Source of the DNA: Epiperipatus broadwayi
Lineage: Eukaryota > Onychophora > Udeonychophora > Euonychophora > Peripatidae
Length of the DNA: 64,000 nt
Assembly (NCBI GenBank): GCA_028023455.1
Contig: JAQFVV010000037.1
Span: 682,001-746,000, forward strand
Direction of reading: 5' to 3'
The notes under the pieces were generated by a model, which worked only from the letters and a program-made list of their open reading frames with translations, was not told where the DNA came from and made no database searches. Position 1 is the stretch's first letter; every line of letters begins with the position of its first letter. Of the stretch, positions 1 through 12,547 are shown piece by piece. The position numbers were made by a program, and so were the translations under genes.

Positions 1-3000
1 TTATTACACTTATCCACAGTTTGTATTATGCATGATATCAATTATTCCATGATTTAGCAGAAGATTTTCAACTAAGAAAAAGGTGAAACTTGCACTCAAC
101 CTGCATGTTGCTTGAATGCCATGTAACATTCTAAAGCAAAATGGTTATCACTACATCATCCATTGATAATTTACATTCACATCAGTAATAATTCATTTTA
201 AAAAAATACATGTAATTAAACTATATATTTGTAATAATTGTATTTTCAAAAATTTGTAAATAAAATACTCTATACTAGTTTTTATTCCAATTAGCTCTAT
301 TTTTTGATCAAATTTTTATAGATCAAAAAAATAGATATCTAAATTTAGAATGTTTAAAAAAAAATTTGCCAATTAATCAATATGTTAAGAAAAATCGATT
401 TTGAATATGAATAATTTTAAAATATTTATAATAGTTTTTGTCATTTTTTTTAAAAAAAAGTTATGGAAATTAGTTGTTGTTTTTTTTCATTTTAATTAAC
501 TTCAAGCCTTCCTCCAATTATCAACATACATGTGTCTACATGCATATACTTATATATAAAATATATGAATAGTTCATCATACATGGTTTTTTTTTTTTTT
601 AATGAAGCTATAGATTACTAATGATTAATAATAATAAATTATGCAATAAAAAAATTTCTAACTAAAAAAAACAATTGTGATGTAATATTTAACTTCAAAT
701 TGAAATATATACCAATTGTTTGTGATACAACATGATTAAACTATCAGACTAAAATTTATAGTAGCTACCTGATTACTTTGATAAATTTATTTTTAAAAAC
801 TATAAAAAAATGTTAAGTTTTTGATTCTGATCTTATTTGTGGAAAAAAAAAGATTATAAGAGTTAAAATTTGCATATTATGTAGAGGGATAGTGGGTAAA
901 AAATTTGCCAAAGGATTTTTATTTTCTTCTATTATCCTCGGGCTGCATATTTTTAATCTTTAAGTTTGATAGTTGAATTATTCCACAGAATGCTACGAAG
1001 TCAAAACTCTCATTTGCCAAATCATATTCTATATTAGTGTTATACTCAAGAATAAAAAAAACTATGATTATAACTGCAATCATGTGGGAACTGAGATATA
1101 GGCGAACATGGCATGACAAGTTGTTGCTTAATGCTATTTCTCACAATCTGCATTATTCTATGATCCATAATATTCCTCTCTTTTTTTAAGTTAGAATTTT
1201 ACAATTATATAGAATCTATGTAAATAATTTACCTTTATATATTAAATATAATCAAGGTGTTAAAAGTGAGATTCTGTGTTGTACAATTGATTATGAGTTT
1301 AATAACTCTTGTTATATTCCATCTGATTGATAAATGAATTACCAACATTGACAAAGATACTTGTAAACATCAGAGCTCCAACAATAGGTGGATTCATTCT
1401 ATTCTTGATCCTTGGTTCAACATTTAGGATGCTTTTAATTCTTAGCCTAGGTGGGGCTGGGGGTTATTTACTTCCTTTGTTTACACATATACTTTGAGCT
1501 GGGCTTGAAGTTTATATGTGTATAGACATTCCGATTTAAATTTAGTGATTATTATTAAATAGAACTCTGAATCATTTCATTGCTTATCAGATATATGCTT
1601 TACGATTATTTTTTATCATTGCACTGAGTTCAATAAAAGTTAATTCCTGTTTAATACAAGTCTCGTTTCAAGAATGATAATATAAACAAATAAACATGTT
1701 TTTCCAAGTATTTATCTCAAAATAAAAATTATTGATGTTAATATTATAAAACAAATGAAGTTAAATAGAAACTAATCTTTTTAGATACATATTTCAGAGG
1801 CAGGACATGTTGCTCATATAAGTATTGATGGGATACCAAAATGATATGAAATACATCTATAATATTTTGGATGTGTAGGTACTATGCAAAGGTCTAACTA
1901 AAATGATATATATATAGTTGCTGAGTTCCATATTACTAATGCAAATTGCCTTTTATACTTTGAAGTATGTTACTGAAAGTTCAATCACATCTAGCAAAAT
2001 GATGTAATCAAACCCAAATAAGCAAATGCTAATTTACAGCACCAATACATAGCATGTATATGTAATGAAAACTAATGCATGGATAAAATATACGTAATTA
2101 GAAAGCTATAACAATATCAAAATATATGAGAGATAGTTTAAGCTGAAATCTAGATGTTAGAATAACATTTCCCTTGTAATATGAAAGCTATTATTTGTGC
2201 TTAAAAAAATTCAAACTTCATTTATTGCATTTCTAATAGAGAATAGTTAATTTTATATATGTGCATGTACATAAGATGAAAGAAAAATTCTTATTCCATT
2301 TGTTCAATTGCTGCTTCCTCTTTCCATATTCTCTGTATTCTCTTCTACTTTATAAATTGCCTTATATATTATTTGAAAAGCAATACTCTTCAATTTATTT
2401 GATTAAAACATCAAACTAGATCTCTTAATAACAGACAATGTAATAAAAGCCATTTGATGAAGCTGAATAGATGAACAAAATAAATTATACAAATTGGATT
2501 GTGTTAGTAGTTATGAGTGGAGGGGGGGGCGAGAAGATTAATATAATTATACATAGAACAGAAATACTTATTAAAATGTTTTACTGACTGAGAAGTGTAA
2601 GAAAAATGATTGTATATCTTCAAATATGTAAATAAAATAATTGTCAGATTGGGTGTTCAGGGAAGCAAGAGGTTTGTGTACCAAATGAGAATTGAAATTT
2701 TGATCTTGTTCGCCATCGCACTAAACTATGCAAAAGGTTAACAAATTGAATGTTCAGAAAGGTTTAAAAATCAAAAGTAAAAAATATATTGATGGTTTGG
2801 ATTTAAATTAAAATAAATTCAAATTAAAAAATATCAAATCACAAAACAAAATAACTAAGCAAACTGAAATCACAAGTCTAAAAATAGTTTTACTGGCAAG
2901 ATTATTTCATAAATATTTCAGATTAACACTTCAAATGTGATATATGAAAAAGAAACAAAACAGAAAAATGGATTTTAAAAAATTAGAATAAAAAAAATGG

Positions 3001-6000
3001 AAAGAGACGAAAAATAAAATCAAGAAATAACTATCTTGTAAGATTTCATTCAGATTTGTTTCTGCAAAGAACACATGCATGTTGATATATATTCTGTCAC
3101 ACAGAAACCAACAACAAACATCTTTTAAAATAAATTTATTTATTTACTTCACTTTTAATATGTGATATTTTGAAAGTATAACATTTCCTCATTATCATTC
3201 TCTATCAAAAATTGAAAAAAAAAATTCAAACGCAGCAATCTTAAATTACACCAATTCCTGCCTGAGTAGAGTTGACAAACCGTAGAATATTATGACAAAT
3301 TTAATATTTAAAAAAAAATTGTACAAAATATCACCTGTTAAAAATGAAATAAAATATACTTTTAAAATGCATTTAAAGCTTATTAAATGATCTTTTTTAA
3401 AACAATTTTAGTTTTTATGCATAGAAGGTTAGAAATCTTGATAGCTAAGTTACATATATTCCATCCATCTGAAACTTCTGATATAAAATGGTTTCTATCA
3501 GATGAAATCAAAAGTTTCTGTACATAGATCAGTGTTCAAAAATTCTGTAGGCCAAGTTAAACATCCCTACCCTACTAAATCAGTGTATACCTCAATAAAT
3601 CAACATCTTACTCATTACTAAATTGTTCTTAATTCTTTTTTTACCTCCTATCCCATCTTATCAAAACATCATTTATTAATTGCTCTATTCTATTCTCATA
3701 TTCCCTATTTTTGTTATCAAGATCTAAACAAAACTGAAAAAAAAATCATATATTTCTTCATTTACTCTCTCTACAATTTATCCGCTCATACATTATAATC
3801 CAACTCATCCAATTTTTCCCTCTTTCCCTGGCATCTAATGAATCCTTACTTCAAAAAACTATATTTCTTCTAGTGTTATCATATATTCTTTCATTTTTTA
3901 TAAATTTTTACTTATATAATTCCAGACTTTTTTTTTTTATCAATATTAATTTTCCATAACTACTACCTACCTAACTTATTTATATTTTTTTTCCCATCTA
4001 TGAATATTTATGTAAAGTCTATAATACATTTTCTATACATTTTATTCCATTTCTTATATAAATACATAGAAATTCTTTATAATCTTTGAGTGCTGTAAAA
4101 CCTTTCTTGCCCAATATGTTTATAGGAAAAATATTAGATAATTAAGACAACATCAATCTCATTCAATAATATTTTAACTGTTCAAATAAAGAGCTGATAT
4201 TCAAGATTTTCAAATTATAATCATCTTGAGTAATTTAACGGATCAAGAGTGGTTGGCTGGAAAATAAATAATCTTGGATTAATTTCCAATTGAGGAAATT
4301 AAAAAATTATTTGATCTACTTGATTAAAACTGCCATGTGGTATTCAATCAGATCTTAACAATTGAAAATAAAATAAATAATATCGTTTTGTTAGTTTGAT
4401 TTTAAACAAGCATAGACTTGTGATTACTTAAATGAAAGAAAATTATTTTTATTTAATTAAAATGATTTTTACAAATATTTTTTTCAATAAAAAAAATATA
4501 TAATTACTACATTAAAAAGCTATTCCTTAGAACTTAAGTTATATAATAGTTATGGATTCACTTTTCAAAATTTAGCTATTATACATCTTTTAATTAAATA
4601 AAGAAATAACAGAGCTCTCAAATGCTCATTCATAATTTTATAAAATAAATAAGTTTGGATACAAGATACGTTTTTTTAACTTAAGTGCAACTGATTAATA
4701 ATTTCCAAACATTTCTATGATCAAAGGCAACATATAAATGCCACCTGATAAAAGCCATGATTTTTATACTGAAAAATAATTATAGGGTAATAAACTTCAA
4801 CAGTAAATACACTGTACATATATTTAAATACAGCAAACCTAAACATGAAAGACGCAGTGTAATAAAAAACTTTTTTCATTCTTCTTTAACATAGCACCTA
4901 ACCATTTAAAAAAAAAAGGTTGTGGTGTTTGTTGCCACAATTGCCTGCCATGCCTTTCATTAGTAACGAAGGCTGCGTCACATTAGTCAACCCAGAGTAT
5001 TTTAGAACCTTCCATTTACTGAACATATAGAAAAGCTAACTGTATTGACTACAAGCCAAATACTTCGAAAAATTCTGTGCTTTCTTGAGACATCATTAGC
5101 TATCTAAAAAATTCTCAAAACTACACCAGGATTATAGCCCAGGTCATGGTTATATATACACACAATAGACATTACATCCCCCACCCCTTGTAACTTCCAC
5201 TTTTACTATGTCAATAACTTTATTACAGTTTTTCATAAAATAATCTACATTTTTAAAGGATTTAGAATAAAATTCATAGGATAATTTTTGGAATATATTG
5301 CAATCCAAAAATAGTATTTCTCTTCTACAGATTTTATTTATAATTCTAGGAAAGTCCTTCTTTGTGATCCACATATATCTCCAGGCAATTTTATAAATAT
5401 AGATTATCATGGTTAACTTTTTTTTGTGTATATATTTGTATACACACACAGGATAATACCACATGTACCAGCTATAATAACTAGTATCCACAAGTAACCG
5501 AAAGAAATGGAATGTCTCTTTGAGATAAAGTAATATTAAAATGATTCACTTAAATAAATAATCATAATATTGGTAGATTGTATGAAAATATAACTATAAT
5601 TTACGTTCTATGTTTGAGCAAGGCCACATGACCAATCTAAATTAGTTGTAATATAGTTACTGAGAATTTTATAAATTTATATTATACTTTAACAATTCTG
5701 ATCGAAGGCAGGATGAGGTAATTAGGCAACAGAATATTATGACCAAACAATTGCTGTCGATGTCAATGATGGCTTGTTCACTGCGCCACTTCCTTAAAAA
5801 AAATTTACTCTGCCAAAAATTGTGATGATATAACAGTGATATAAATGAGCTTTACAGTATGGTAGAAATAACTGTTTACAGACAATCTTTTATAGTTATT
5901 TTTAACAATTTTCATTTATTATTTCCATTTATTAGAATTATTTATAAAAACAAAGTGCAAAGTTTTTAAATGTTAACTTTTTTTTGGCAAAAAGGAAAAT

Positions 6001-6480
6001 CAAATATTTAAGATACTTGTCAAATAAAAAAGTATTAATTGAAATACAGCTAATAATAGTATGTTCTCTAACAAGAAACAATTTTCTTCTTATTTATATA
6101 TTGACAATCCGATTTCTCTTTAAATTACATCATTAAAAATTATGTTGCCAAAATTCCTGCATAAAAATTGTAAAATCATCAAGGATTGAAGATGGGAGTC
6201 AAAATTAAACAGCCTACCAATACCATATATAATTTTATTTATTTAAAACTGATTTTAGTCATGTTAAAAAAAACCGGGTTTAAAAAAAAACCTTTTAAAA
6301 TTTCTAATTCATTTTCACTTTGCTTTATTACATAAATACAATGAAATTTATTTTTACCCTAATCCCAAAAGCAGATGTCTTTTGTGTTTTTATAGCTAAA
6401 ATAAAGTACCAACTAACTCCTGGTTAATGACAAAGTTTCATATTTGCATAGGTTAAAAAAAAAACTGTACCTTAGTATGT
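1..6480. other. AT-rich intergenic flank
   Basis: This stretch lies beyond the 3' end of the UBE2K gene. It is dominated by A and T homopolymers and simple AT-rich sequence. No reading frame here shows a recognisable domain or plausible splice structure, and I saw no tRNA or rRNA. Open frames such as 919-1119 and 5150-5491 have the Phe/Ile/Tyr/Lys-rich composition expected of random AT-rich DNA. Old, unrecognisable repeats cannot be excluded. Confidence 0.6.
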
Positions 6481-6489
6481 TAACAATAA

Positions 6490-6612
6490 GAAAAAAAAGG
6501 CATGTATGTACATGCGTGTATATGTACATATATGTGCATATGTAAATATACATATATATATACGCATGAAAACACACACATATGTACATATACATAATAT
6601 AAATGCATATAT
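6490..6612. repeat. AT/ACATAT microsatellite-like tract
   Basis: Imperfect alternation of TATATG, TACATA and ACACAC motifs over about 120 bases, just beyond the inferred UBE2K poly(A) site. It is simple sequence and codes for nothing I recognise. Confidence 0.7.
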
Positions 6613-6639
6613 TTAATTCTTTTTTTTTTTTAAGTAACA

Positions 6640-7050
6640 ATACATGTTTTATTTATTTATTCAGGCATTAGAAATTAATTTACAACCATCCCCCCCTCCC
6701 CCTCCATTTACAATTACATTATGATAAATGTAAATTTGAAGTCTCCTTTTTCTTTCTTTTTTTTTGAAGAAATTTTTTTCCTTTTGCTCAAACAGAAATG
6801 AAGTGACAAAATAGAATTTCTGACAAATGTAATAATGGCCTTTCGGCTGTAGTTGGAAATACCTCCGACTCTATTTCTTTCCGTAGACTTCAATGGCTGT
6901 TTAATGGCAGCAGTTTAGCCGATTCATTGTCCAACATGAAAGAACTGTATGATACAGAAATGCACAATGGTGGAAAGGAATGAGAAAGGAAGGGGAGGGG
7001 GTGTCTTGGCCATAAGCTTTGTGAGTAAAATACAAGACTTCAATAAAATT
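6640..7050 (-). other. Inferred 3' UTR of UBE2K
   Basis: Minus-strand sequence from the UBE2K stop codon (7051-7053) to a cluster of overlapping AATAAA hexamers. It is less AT-biased than its surroundings and contains a G-rich run (C-rich on the plus strand near 6687-6705). No intron signal was noticed. The extent is inferred from the stop codon and the poly(A) signal, not from transcript data. Confidence 0.55.
6648..6661 (-). terminator. Poly(A) signal cluster of UBE2K
   Basis: Three overlapping AATAAA hexamers on the minus strand, read as TTTATT at 6648, 6652 and 6656 on the plus strand. They lie about 390 bases downstream of the UBE2K stop codon. Cleavage would fall around 6620-6640, where a genomic A-run also occurs on the minus strand. 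Confidence 0.6.
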
Positions 7051-7122
7051 TCAGCTAAAGAGTTGTTCTGTAGCTCTCGCAACATCCCAACAACAAGACG
7101 ACAGAGCTACTGTGGCTTGATG
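7051..7122 (-). CDS. UBE2K: UBE2K terminal exon: C-terminal half of the UBA domain
   Basis: This is the last coding exon of the ubiquitin-conjugating enzyme E2-25K. On the minus strand a polypyrimidine tract and ttccag acceptor precede CATCAAGCC. The 23-residue frame reads HQATVALSSCCWDV, then ARATEQLFS and a TGA stop. This matches the last helices of the family's UBA domain (human ends in LSSKSWDVETATELLLSN). The UBA domain binds ubiquitin and helps E2-25K build Lys48-linked chains in the cytosol. The exon starts in phase 0, which agrees with the phase-0 end of the exon at 9835-9899. It is followed by a poly(A) signal about 390 bases downstream. Two adjacent cysteines are an unusual local variant. 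The family assignment is strong; the exon limits rest on the splice motif and phase. Confidence 0.88.
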   Translation of the reverse strand, partial: HQATVALSSCCWDVARATEQLFS

Positions 7123-7822
7123 CTGGAAAAAAAAAAAAAATAGTAACATAAAATTCAAATGCGGCAAGAAAAAAATGAATTGCATATAAATAAATATTTA
7201 TCTTTAGCAGTTCATTGTTAAATATGAGATTCATACTAGATATAAAAATAATCAAAATTTTTTTTAAAAAAAGAATCACATTTTCTTTATTAACTTTTAA
7301 TATATTTCACATTTCAAAAATCTATTAATTTTTAATTCCACTTTTTTAAAATTTGAATCAAATGCAAGAATTTATCATCTACATTTCTATATTCACAATA
7401 TTCTGATAGATAAGCCATTCTTGCCAATTCAAATGGTGGTCTACAGGATATTCATAATGTTTTGTCAATTAGTGATTTTAAAACTAAAGCAATTTTTAAC
7501 TTTGATGGTTATCAGATTGGGAATATGAATAACATTTTGGACAGAGCAGACTTAGACTTTGCAGCTGCATTCAATATGTTAAAAAATATTGTATTTATGC
7601 AACCTATTTCATTAAATTAGTTTATTAAAGTGAGAAGCACTGAAAACATTTCAATGATCTGCAATATCAGGAATACGATGACAAGATCATAAGACAAGTA
7701 AGTATATTCTCCAGTAAGCTTAATGTGTCAATATTGAATTTATTATAAAAGCTCCATTTTTCATTGAATTAGAAAAGTGGAACAAACGAATAGTAATAGA
7801 TTTTATAATAAAAATTATTTCG

Positions 7823-8037
7823 TGGTGAAACTGAGAATGGTTTTCATGAGCGAGGAAGACTCTGCTTACATTACAAAGATTTTCAGTATTAGTGTAGCTC
7901 TGTTGTATCTTTTTCACAGCCATATTCTCCCAATGATAGTGATCAATATTGCATCTCATTGAAGTATTTTTGGGGTAATATCTTTGTAATGTATGCAGAG
8001 TCTTCCTCGCTCATGAAAACCATTCTCAGTTTCACCA
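7823..8037. repeat. Near-perfect inverted repeat in a UBE2K intron
   Basis: The left arm (7823-7882) and right arm (about 7979-8037) are reverse complements over about 58 bases, with a single mismatch seen, around a spacer of about 97 bases. The arm starts TGGTGAAACTGAGAATGG. Outside the arms similarity fades quickly. Such fidelity in decaying AT-rich DNA suggests a recent fold-back or MITE-like insertion. No target duplication or known terminal motif was recognised. It lies in the last UBE2K intron and would form a strong hairpin in the pre-mRNA. Confidence 0.85.
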
Positions 8038-8039
8038 TT

Positions 8040-9834
8040 TTGTCTTTATAATTTAAAGCCTGACTTATAATGGGTTAATAATTGTAAAAGAAGGGAAAAA
8101 GTGATTATCTAATGGAGACACCCGATTTGTTAAAAAAAGAAAAAAAAAAAAAATCCAAAGGTAAATATCATAACAGCACCATATTCTATGAAAAAGTATT
8201 ATTTTTTGTTTTATTGTAAAAATCCAAAAGGTAAAAAAAAAAGGAATGGAAATTTTTCAATTGTTTATAGTGTTACTTATATTATGTGGGTATATAACTT
8301 CATTAGTATTGTTATCTTTAAATTACTTATTAATTAAAATGTTTATTATAATATCTTGTAAATAATATAATTAAAGTTGTTGTTTTGAAAGTTAATTTGA
8401 GTGTTAAAAGTTGCATTTCTTTTGTGAGTCATTGTCACTACATCACATGAACCCATGAAATTAATCCAGTATAGAACAATATAACCATCATTTAAGAACA
8501 CACTTCTTAAAAGAGATTTTAATTTAATGGAAACTGCCTTGATCACATAAGTCATTGAGAATATTGCAAATTATTAAAGTATGCTTATTTATAAGAAATT
8601 ACATTATGAATTATTTATTATTGAAAGTATGAAATATAATTACAATTTAGATAACAAGATTGATCTAAGAGTAAGTACTAGGGAATATAAATATAAAATA
8701 GCATACAATTTTAATTATAGATTCAGGTTTTGTCAAATCCCTCTTTATATTTTATAGGTGGATCAAATAACTAATTGAAAATCAATGATAATCCTGAGAA
8801 CTCCTTAGAATAATATTGTTATTATGGTTATTCTTAATGATCATGTTAAAAAAGGTAATAATAATAAAAGATTACTATACAATAAAATAACAATACAACT
8901 GATTGAGTAGGTTAATTTAACTATTACCATTATAGATGTTTTATTCTATTTCTTTAAACATTACTGTTTCGAGAGTATTGGGATATTGAATAAGGAGGAA
9001 TGTCTAAGTATTCTTATGACATTGGATAAATACTTTATGTTAAAGGTATGTAATCTTGTTGATAGGATAGATGAGTCTCACAATTGTTATAATTGACTAA
9101 ACGTAGTTAAAAATGGTACCTAGACAAAATCGCAGTATAGCCTAATGTAGGGACTTGGTATATCTGCTAGAGGTTGTCCTATTGACAGGGTACAATATAT
9201 ACAATGCATGTCTAAGTGGAATTTCTGTTATATAACTATGAATATTTCTAAACTGATAATAACAGAAAAAAAAGACTAATTAAACACATATTACAATTAA
9301 TTATTTCTCTAAATGCTTGACCATAGTTCATTGTTAAACCCTCCAATTAGTAACGATGCAAAACCCTAAGACCCCATAAAAAGTCATTACATTTTCTTTA
9401 ACACTTTACAAAACTCATCCTCATCAGTCACAAGGCTTGCCATATCTGCAAATAGAAATACAAAAAACCCTTCCATTACCAGTGCTAACCCCAATCTTAT
9501 CAAAATAGTATTTATTTATCAATTCAGCTAAAAAAAATATTAATAAAGATAACTGTTAATATCCCCTCTTACGACTATTTCTGCTGTAATCCTAACAATT
9601 CCATAAGAGATAGTTTTGAGTCATAATCCGATCCTCTATTTATGACCATATAATAACATAACAAATGAAAATCATGTGATACTTAATTGGTTAATCTCAG
9701 AATTTATATTCTTTTTTTTTATTTATTTCCACATATTATAAAAAAATACATAAAATGAAACAATAATAATCTTAAATTCATAAATTATATTTTTTTTAAT
9801 CTAAAATAGCATAAAAATTAGTTTATTCACTCAC
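8040..9834 (-). other. Remainder of the last UBE2K intron
   Basis: AT-rich intron sequence between the fold-back repeat and the exon at 9835-9899. The acceptor is at 7123 and the donor (gtgagt on the minus strand) is at 9829-9834. I recognise no other gene or repeat in it. Confidence 0.6.
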
Positions 9835-9899
9835 CTCGTCTACTCCCATATCCATAATTTGTTTTATTTTGACTTCAAATTCTTGTATCTTTGAAGGAG
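9835..9899 (-). CDS. UBE2K: UBE2K penultimate exon: linker and start of the UBA domain
   Basis: A 65-base exon on the minus strand with a tttcag acceptor and a GAG|gtgagt donor. Its first two bases complete an Ala codon begun by the exon ending at 19511. The frame then reads PSKIQEFEVKIKQIMDMGVDE. This aligns with the human linker and UBA start (APVSSPEYTKKIENLCAMGF), including the Met-Gly-Phe/Val turn that contacts ubiquitin. The exon ends in phase 0 and joins cleanly to the terminal exon at 7122. The intron on its 5' side is 9.6 kb and full of nested transposons. Splice motifs, phases and residue identity all agree. The exon is absent from the second allele copy, which starts upstream of it. 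Confidence 0.88.
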
Positions 9900-10005
9900 C
9901 TGAAATATAAATATGAGTGGTTATAGTGATAAGAATAACTTCAAATTTATATTTTAATATACCTTATTGTGTTGATATCTATATTTAAATCTCATGTAAA
10001 TAGTT

Positions 10006-10023
10006 GACACTAGATGGCAGTCT
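10006..10023 (+). promoter_or_regulatory. CTCF-like motif
   Basis: The 14-mer ACACTAGATGGCAG (10008-10021) matches 13 of 14 positions of the bilaterian CTCF core CCASYAGRKGGCRS. It lies 100 bases upstream of a UBE2K exon in transcript sense. A single short match in AT-rich DNA is weak evidence; similar words occur near 19113, 25338 and 46733. Confidence 0.25.
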
Positions 10024-10065
10024 ATAAGGTGGTAGAAAATGTTTAGGGTGGAGCAGAGAAAGTAG

Positions 10066-10530
10066 TCTATGAGACAGTATTGATAGGAGATTCGCTAATT
10101 AGAGAATGTGGGGATATAATTGCAAAGGAATATAAGAGTATGTTTACCTCAAGCTAGAATTAGAGATGTGACAGATGAAATAAAAAAAAAAGCAAGGTAA
10201 TAGAGATGTGTATGTTATGGTAGGGACTAATAATTTGTCAGAACCATCAAAGAGAGTAATGGATGACTATATAGAATTAATTAGGAATTTAAGTAAGATT
10301 AAAGGAAGAGTAGGGATAGTTGGATTATTACCAAGATTTGACAGGAGGCATTTGTTAGATAGGGCATGCTCTATTAATCAGAGGTTGAAAAAATTGTGTG
10401 AGAGAAATGATATTATGTTTGTGGATGTGTGGGATTGGTTTATTGGTCAGGGGTTATATAGTAAAGACTGATTGCACTTAGGAAAACAAGGAAGTGACGT
10501 TTTAGGGAGTCTGATTTATAAAGAATATAA
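10066..10530 (+). pseudogene. LINE copy A: SGNH/GDSL esterase-like domain
   Basis: The translation shows the signature blocks of SGNH hydrolases in order: VLIGDSLIRECGD (nucleophile Ser block), then GTNNL near 10220, then a LHLGKQG block that in copy B reads DGLHLAKQG (catalytic Asp-x-x-His). The longest open part is 10208-10471. Esterase domains of this kind are known in the first reading frame of CR1-type LINEs. The frame is broken between the first two blocks, and the Asp-x-x-His block carries a stop (TGA) at 10469-10471, so this copy is dead. Homology to copy B is visible through the whole domain. Confidence 0.75.
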
Positions 10531-10754
10531 TTCATGAAACTTATAAAGGGGGGTGGGGTTGTAAATTGCAGTACTATCAAAAAGAAGAAGAATGGACGGG
10601 GTGCAAGAAGTAAGTAAAGGGTAGGTGATTTTAGATATAAGAGTAGATGTGGAGAGGTAATGGGTCTATAAAATTAATGGTAAGCAAGTAATTTATAAAC
10701 ATAATGGAGAAGAAATAATGAAAAGAATTTATAAAAGAATCCTAAAAAGAAATT

Positions 10755-11197
10755 GTTGAAATTGGGTATTTGAATATGCAAGGTGGTAGGAGATCAGAAA
10801 AGTGGCTGGAATTAAACAAAGCAATTGAAAATGAAGAGCTTGAGGTATTATCTGTAGTGGAAACACATCAAAGAGAAGAAGAACCTATTTTGAAAGATTT
10901 GGTATGGCAGGGTATAAATAGAAAAGAGAAAGAAAAAAGGGATGGTGGTATAGGTGTTATATCAAAAAAAATATTTAAATACTGTAAAATGCCAAGAACA
11001 TTTGTGGTTTGAAATAAGGTTGGGAAGACAAGAATTGATGGTGGCTATAGTTTATATAGCTATTGGAGATAGTCAAAATATAACAGAGTAGAGTAGCATA
11101 TATGAATGCCTAGTTAAGGATATACAGAGTTTTAAAGAAAAAGGGAAGAGAATAATGGGTATAGGAGATATGAATGGCATATCGAAGAAATTGATGC
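10755..11197 (+). pseudogene. LINE copy A: N-terminal half of the endonuclease
   Basis: It begins with VEIGYLNMQGGRRSEKWLEL, the usual opening of LINE apurinic-like endonucleases, followed by VETHQ (catalytic Glu block). A frameshifted continuation runs to GIGDMNG just before the hAT insertion. The domain resumes at 14906. Stops and a frameshift near 11010 show it is inactive. Confidence 0.7.
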
Positions 11198-11995
11198 CAG
11201 CGTTTCCCAACCTTTTTTGGCTCGCGTACCACATGGTAGTACATCAAGCTAAATTGTACCACTTCGTAAAAATGATTGTATTTCATGAAATTTGTTATTG
11301 CGAGTGTGTTATTTTATTTGCATTATAAATATTATAGGGTGACCATGTATGTATTCACATCTCATAATGAGACAAATTACATTGAAACACGCCTAAACAT
11401 CACGCCAGATTATAAATTCACTGAAATTATAAACTCACTGTAACATATTTATATGTATGTGTTTCTTCAAAGTTTCATATTTTTTCCAAAATAATTTATT
11501 AAAGATTACATTATTACATTAAAGATTATTTGGTACATATTTTGTTTTCTCATTCCTTAATTTGGTTTTCCCGAATTTGAGTCTGTTTTCTCTTTTTCGG
11601 AGCATCTTGCTATTGGTTGGGCCATGGAGAGGATAAATCCAGCATGTCCCAAGTAATGGTAAAAATAACCTCAGGGGTTATCAGGCTATCTCTTATTCTT
11701 GTTTTTTTTATATTGTTCAGCATGAAGTTATTAGGATTAAATTTTGATGATTAAATACTAGCTTACATCTAGTAATCCACAATAGATGATCAAGAATTAA
11801 TGAGAGTCTAATTTCTGGGTATGATCCTTTTCTGATACATTCTTTCAAATTAAATAATTTAGATTGATTTGCCTTGATCCGACTCGTTATTTATCTACTA
11901 TTTTGTCATATTTCGTTTACTAATAAATGGTTTTAATAAAAACACAAAATTATAAAAAACCAATTAGTATATTTTCTTATCATAATCAAATATTT

Positions 11996-12545
11996 TTATA
12001 AAATAAATTTAATGAGATCTTTGTGCTTGTTTCGAACAACAATTTTTTTGAAATTTGGTTCAAAAGATGCGAGGTATATCCTTAAGTCTATAGCTGTGTT
12101 CAATCTGTTTCGATACTTATTTTTTAAAAAAATATATGAAGAAAAAGCTCTTCCTACTAATTCCGTACTAGTAAACGATAATAATAATTTAATAGCTTTC
12201 TCAAAAAGTTGTTCATATTCTTTAATGTTTAACCAAAAATTAATTAGATTGTGTCGTTTGAATTCTACTTGTAAAGTTCTCACATGATAATTCTATTAAA
12301 TTTTATTTATCCTTTATTGATGAGCTTTTTCTAAATTTTCTGCATAGAAGGGGTTTGAAATCCAATTATCATTTGTGTTTTCGGGTTTTGGAAAATATTC
12401 CATGAAAGACAATTTTAATCCTGTTAAATGTGCTATTATATTTTCTCGTATATCTTGAGACAGACTAATCTTATTTTCAAACAAAAAAAAAATATGTAGA
12501 GTTTCGATTACTTCCAGTTGATTGTTTTCGATACTTATATATTGT
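11996..12545 (-). pseudogene. hAT transposase C-terminal (dimerisation) fragment
   Basis: The minus-strand frame from 12283 reads FKRHNLINFWLNIKEYEQLF, then AIKLLLSFTSTELVGRAFSS and LKNKYRNRLNTAIDLRIYL. This is the hAT C-terminal dimerisation region of ZBED/FAM200-like transposases (typical words FWLSVK, LLLPFPTTYLCE, F-S-x-x-x-x-IK-x-KYRNRL). Frameshifted upstream sequence up to 12545 reads HLTGLKLSFMEYFP and WISNPFY, also typical. The RNase H-like catalytic part upstream is missing: the coding region stops where the 2.1-kb repeat begins. Inactive. Confidence 0.8.
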
Positions 12546-12547
12546 AA

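Noticed and set aside
5150-5491. 113-codon minus frame as a gene
   Set aside because: Tyr/Lys/Ile-rich, no known domain, no splice or promoter context; expected by chance in such DNA.
9415-9450. CTGATGAGGATGAG on the minus strand as a hammerhead core
   Set aside because: No GAAA, helix II or cleavage triplet follows in register.
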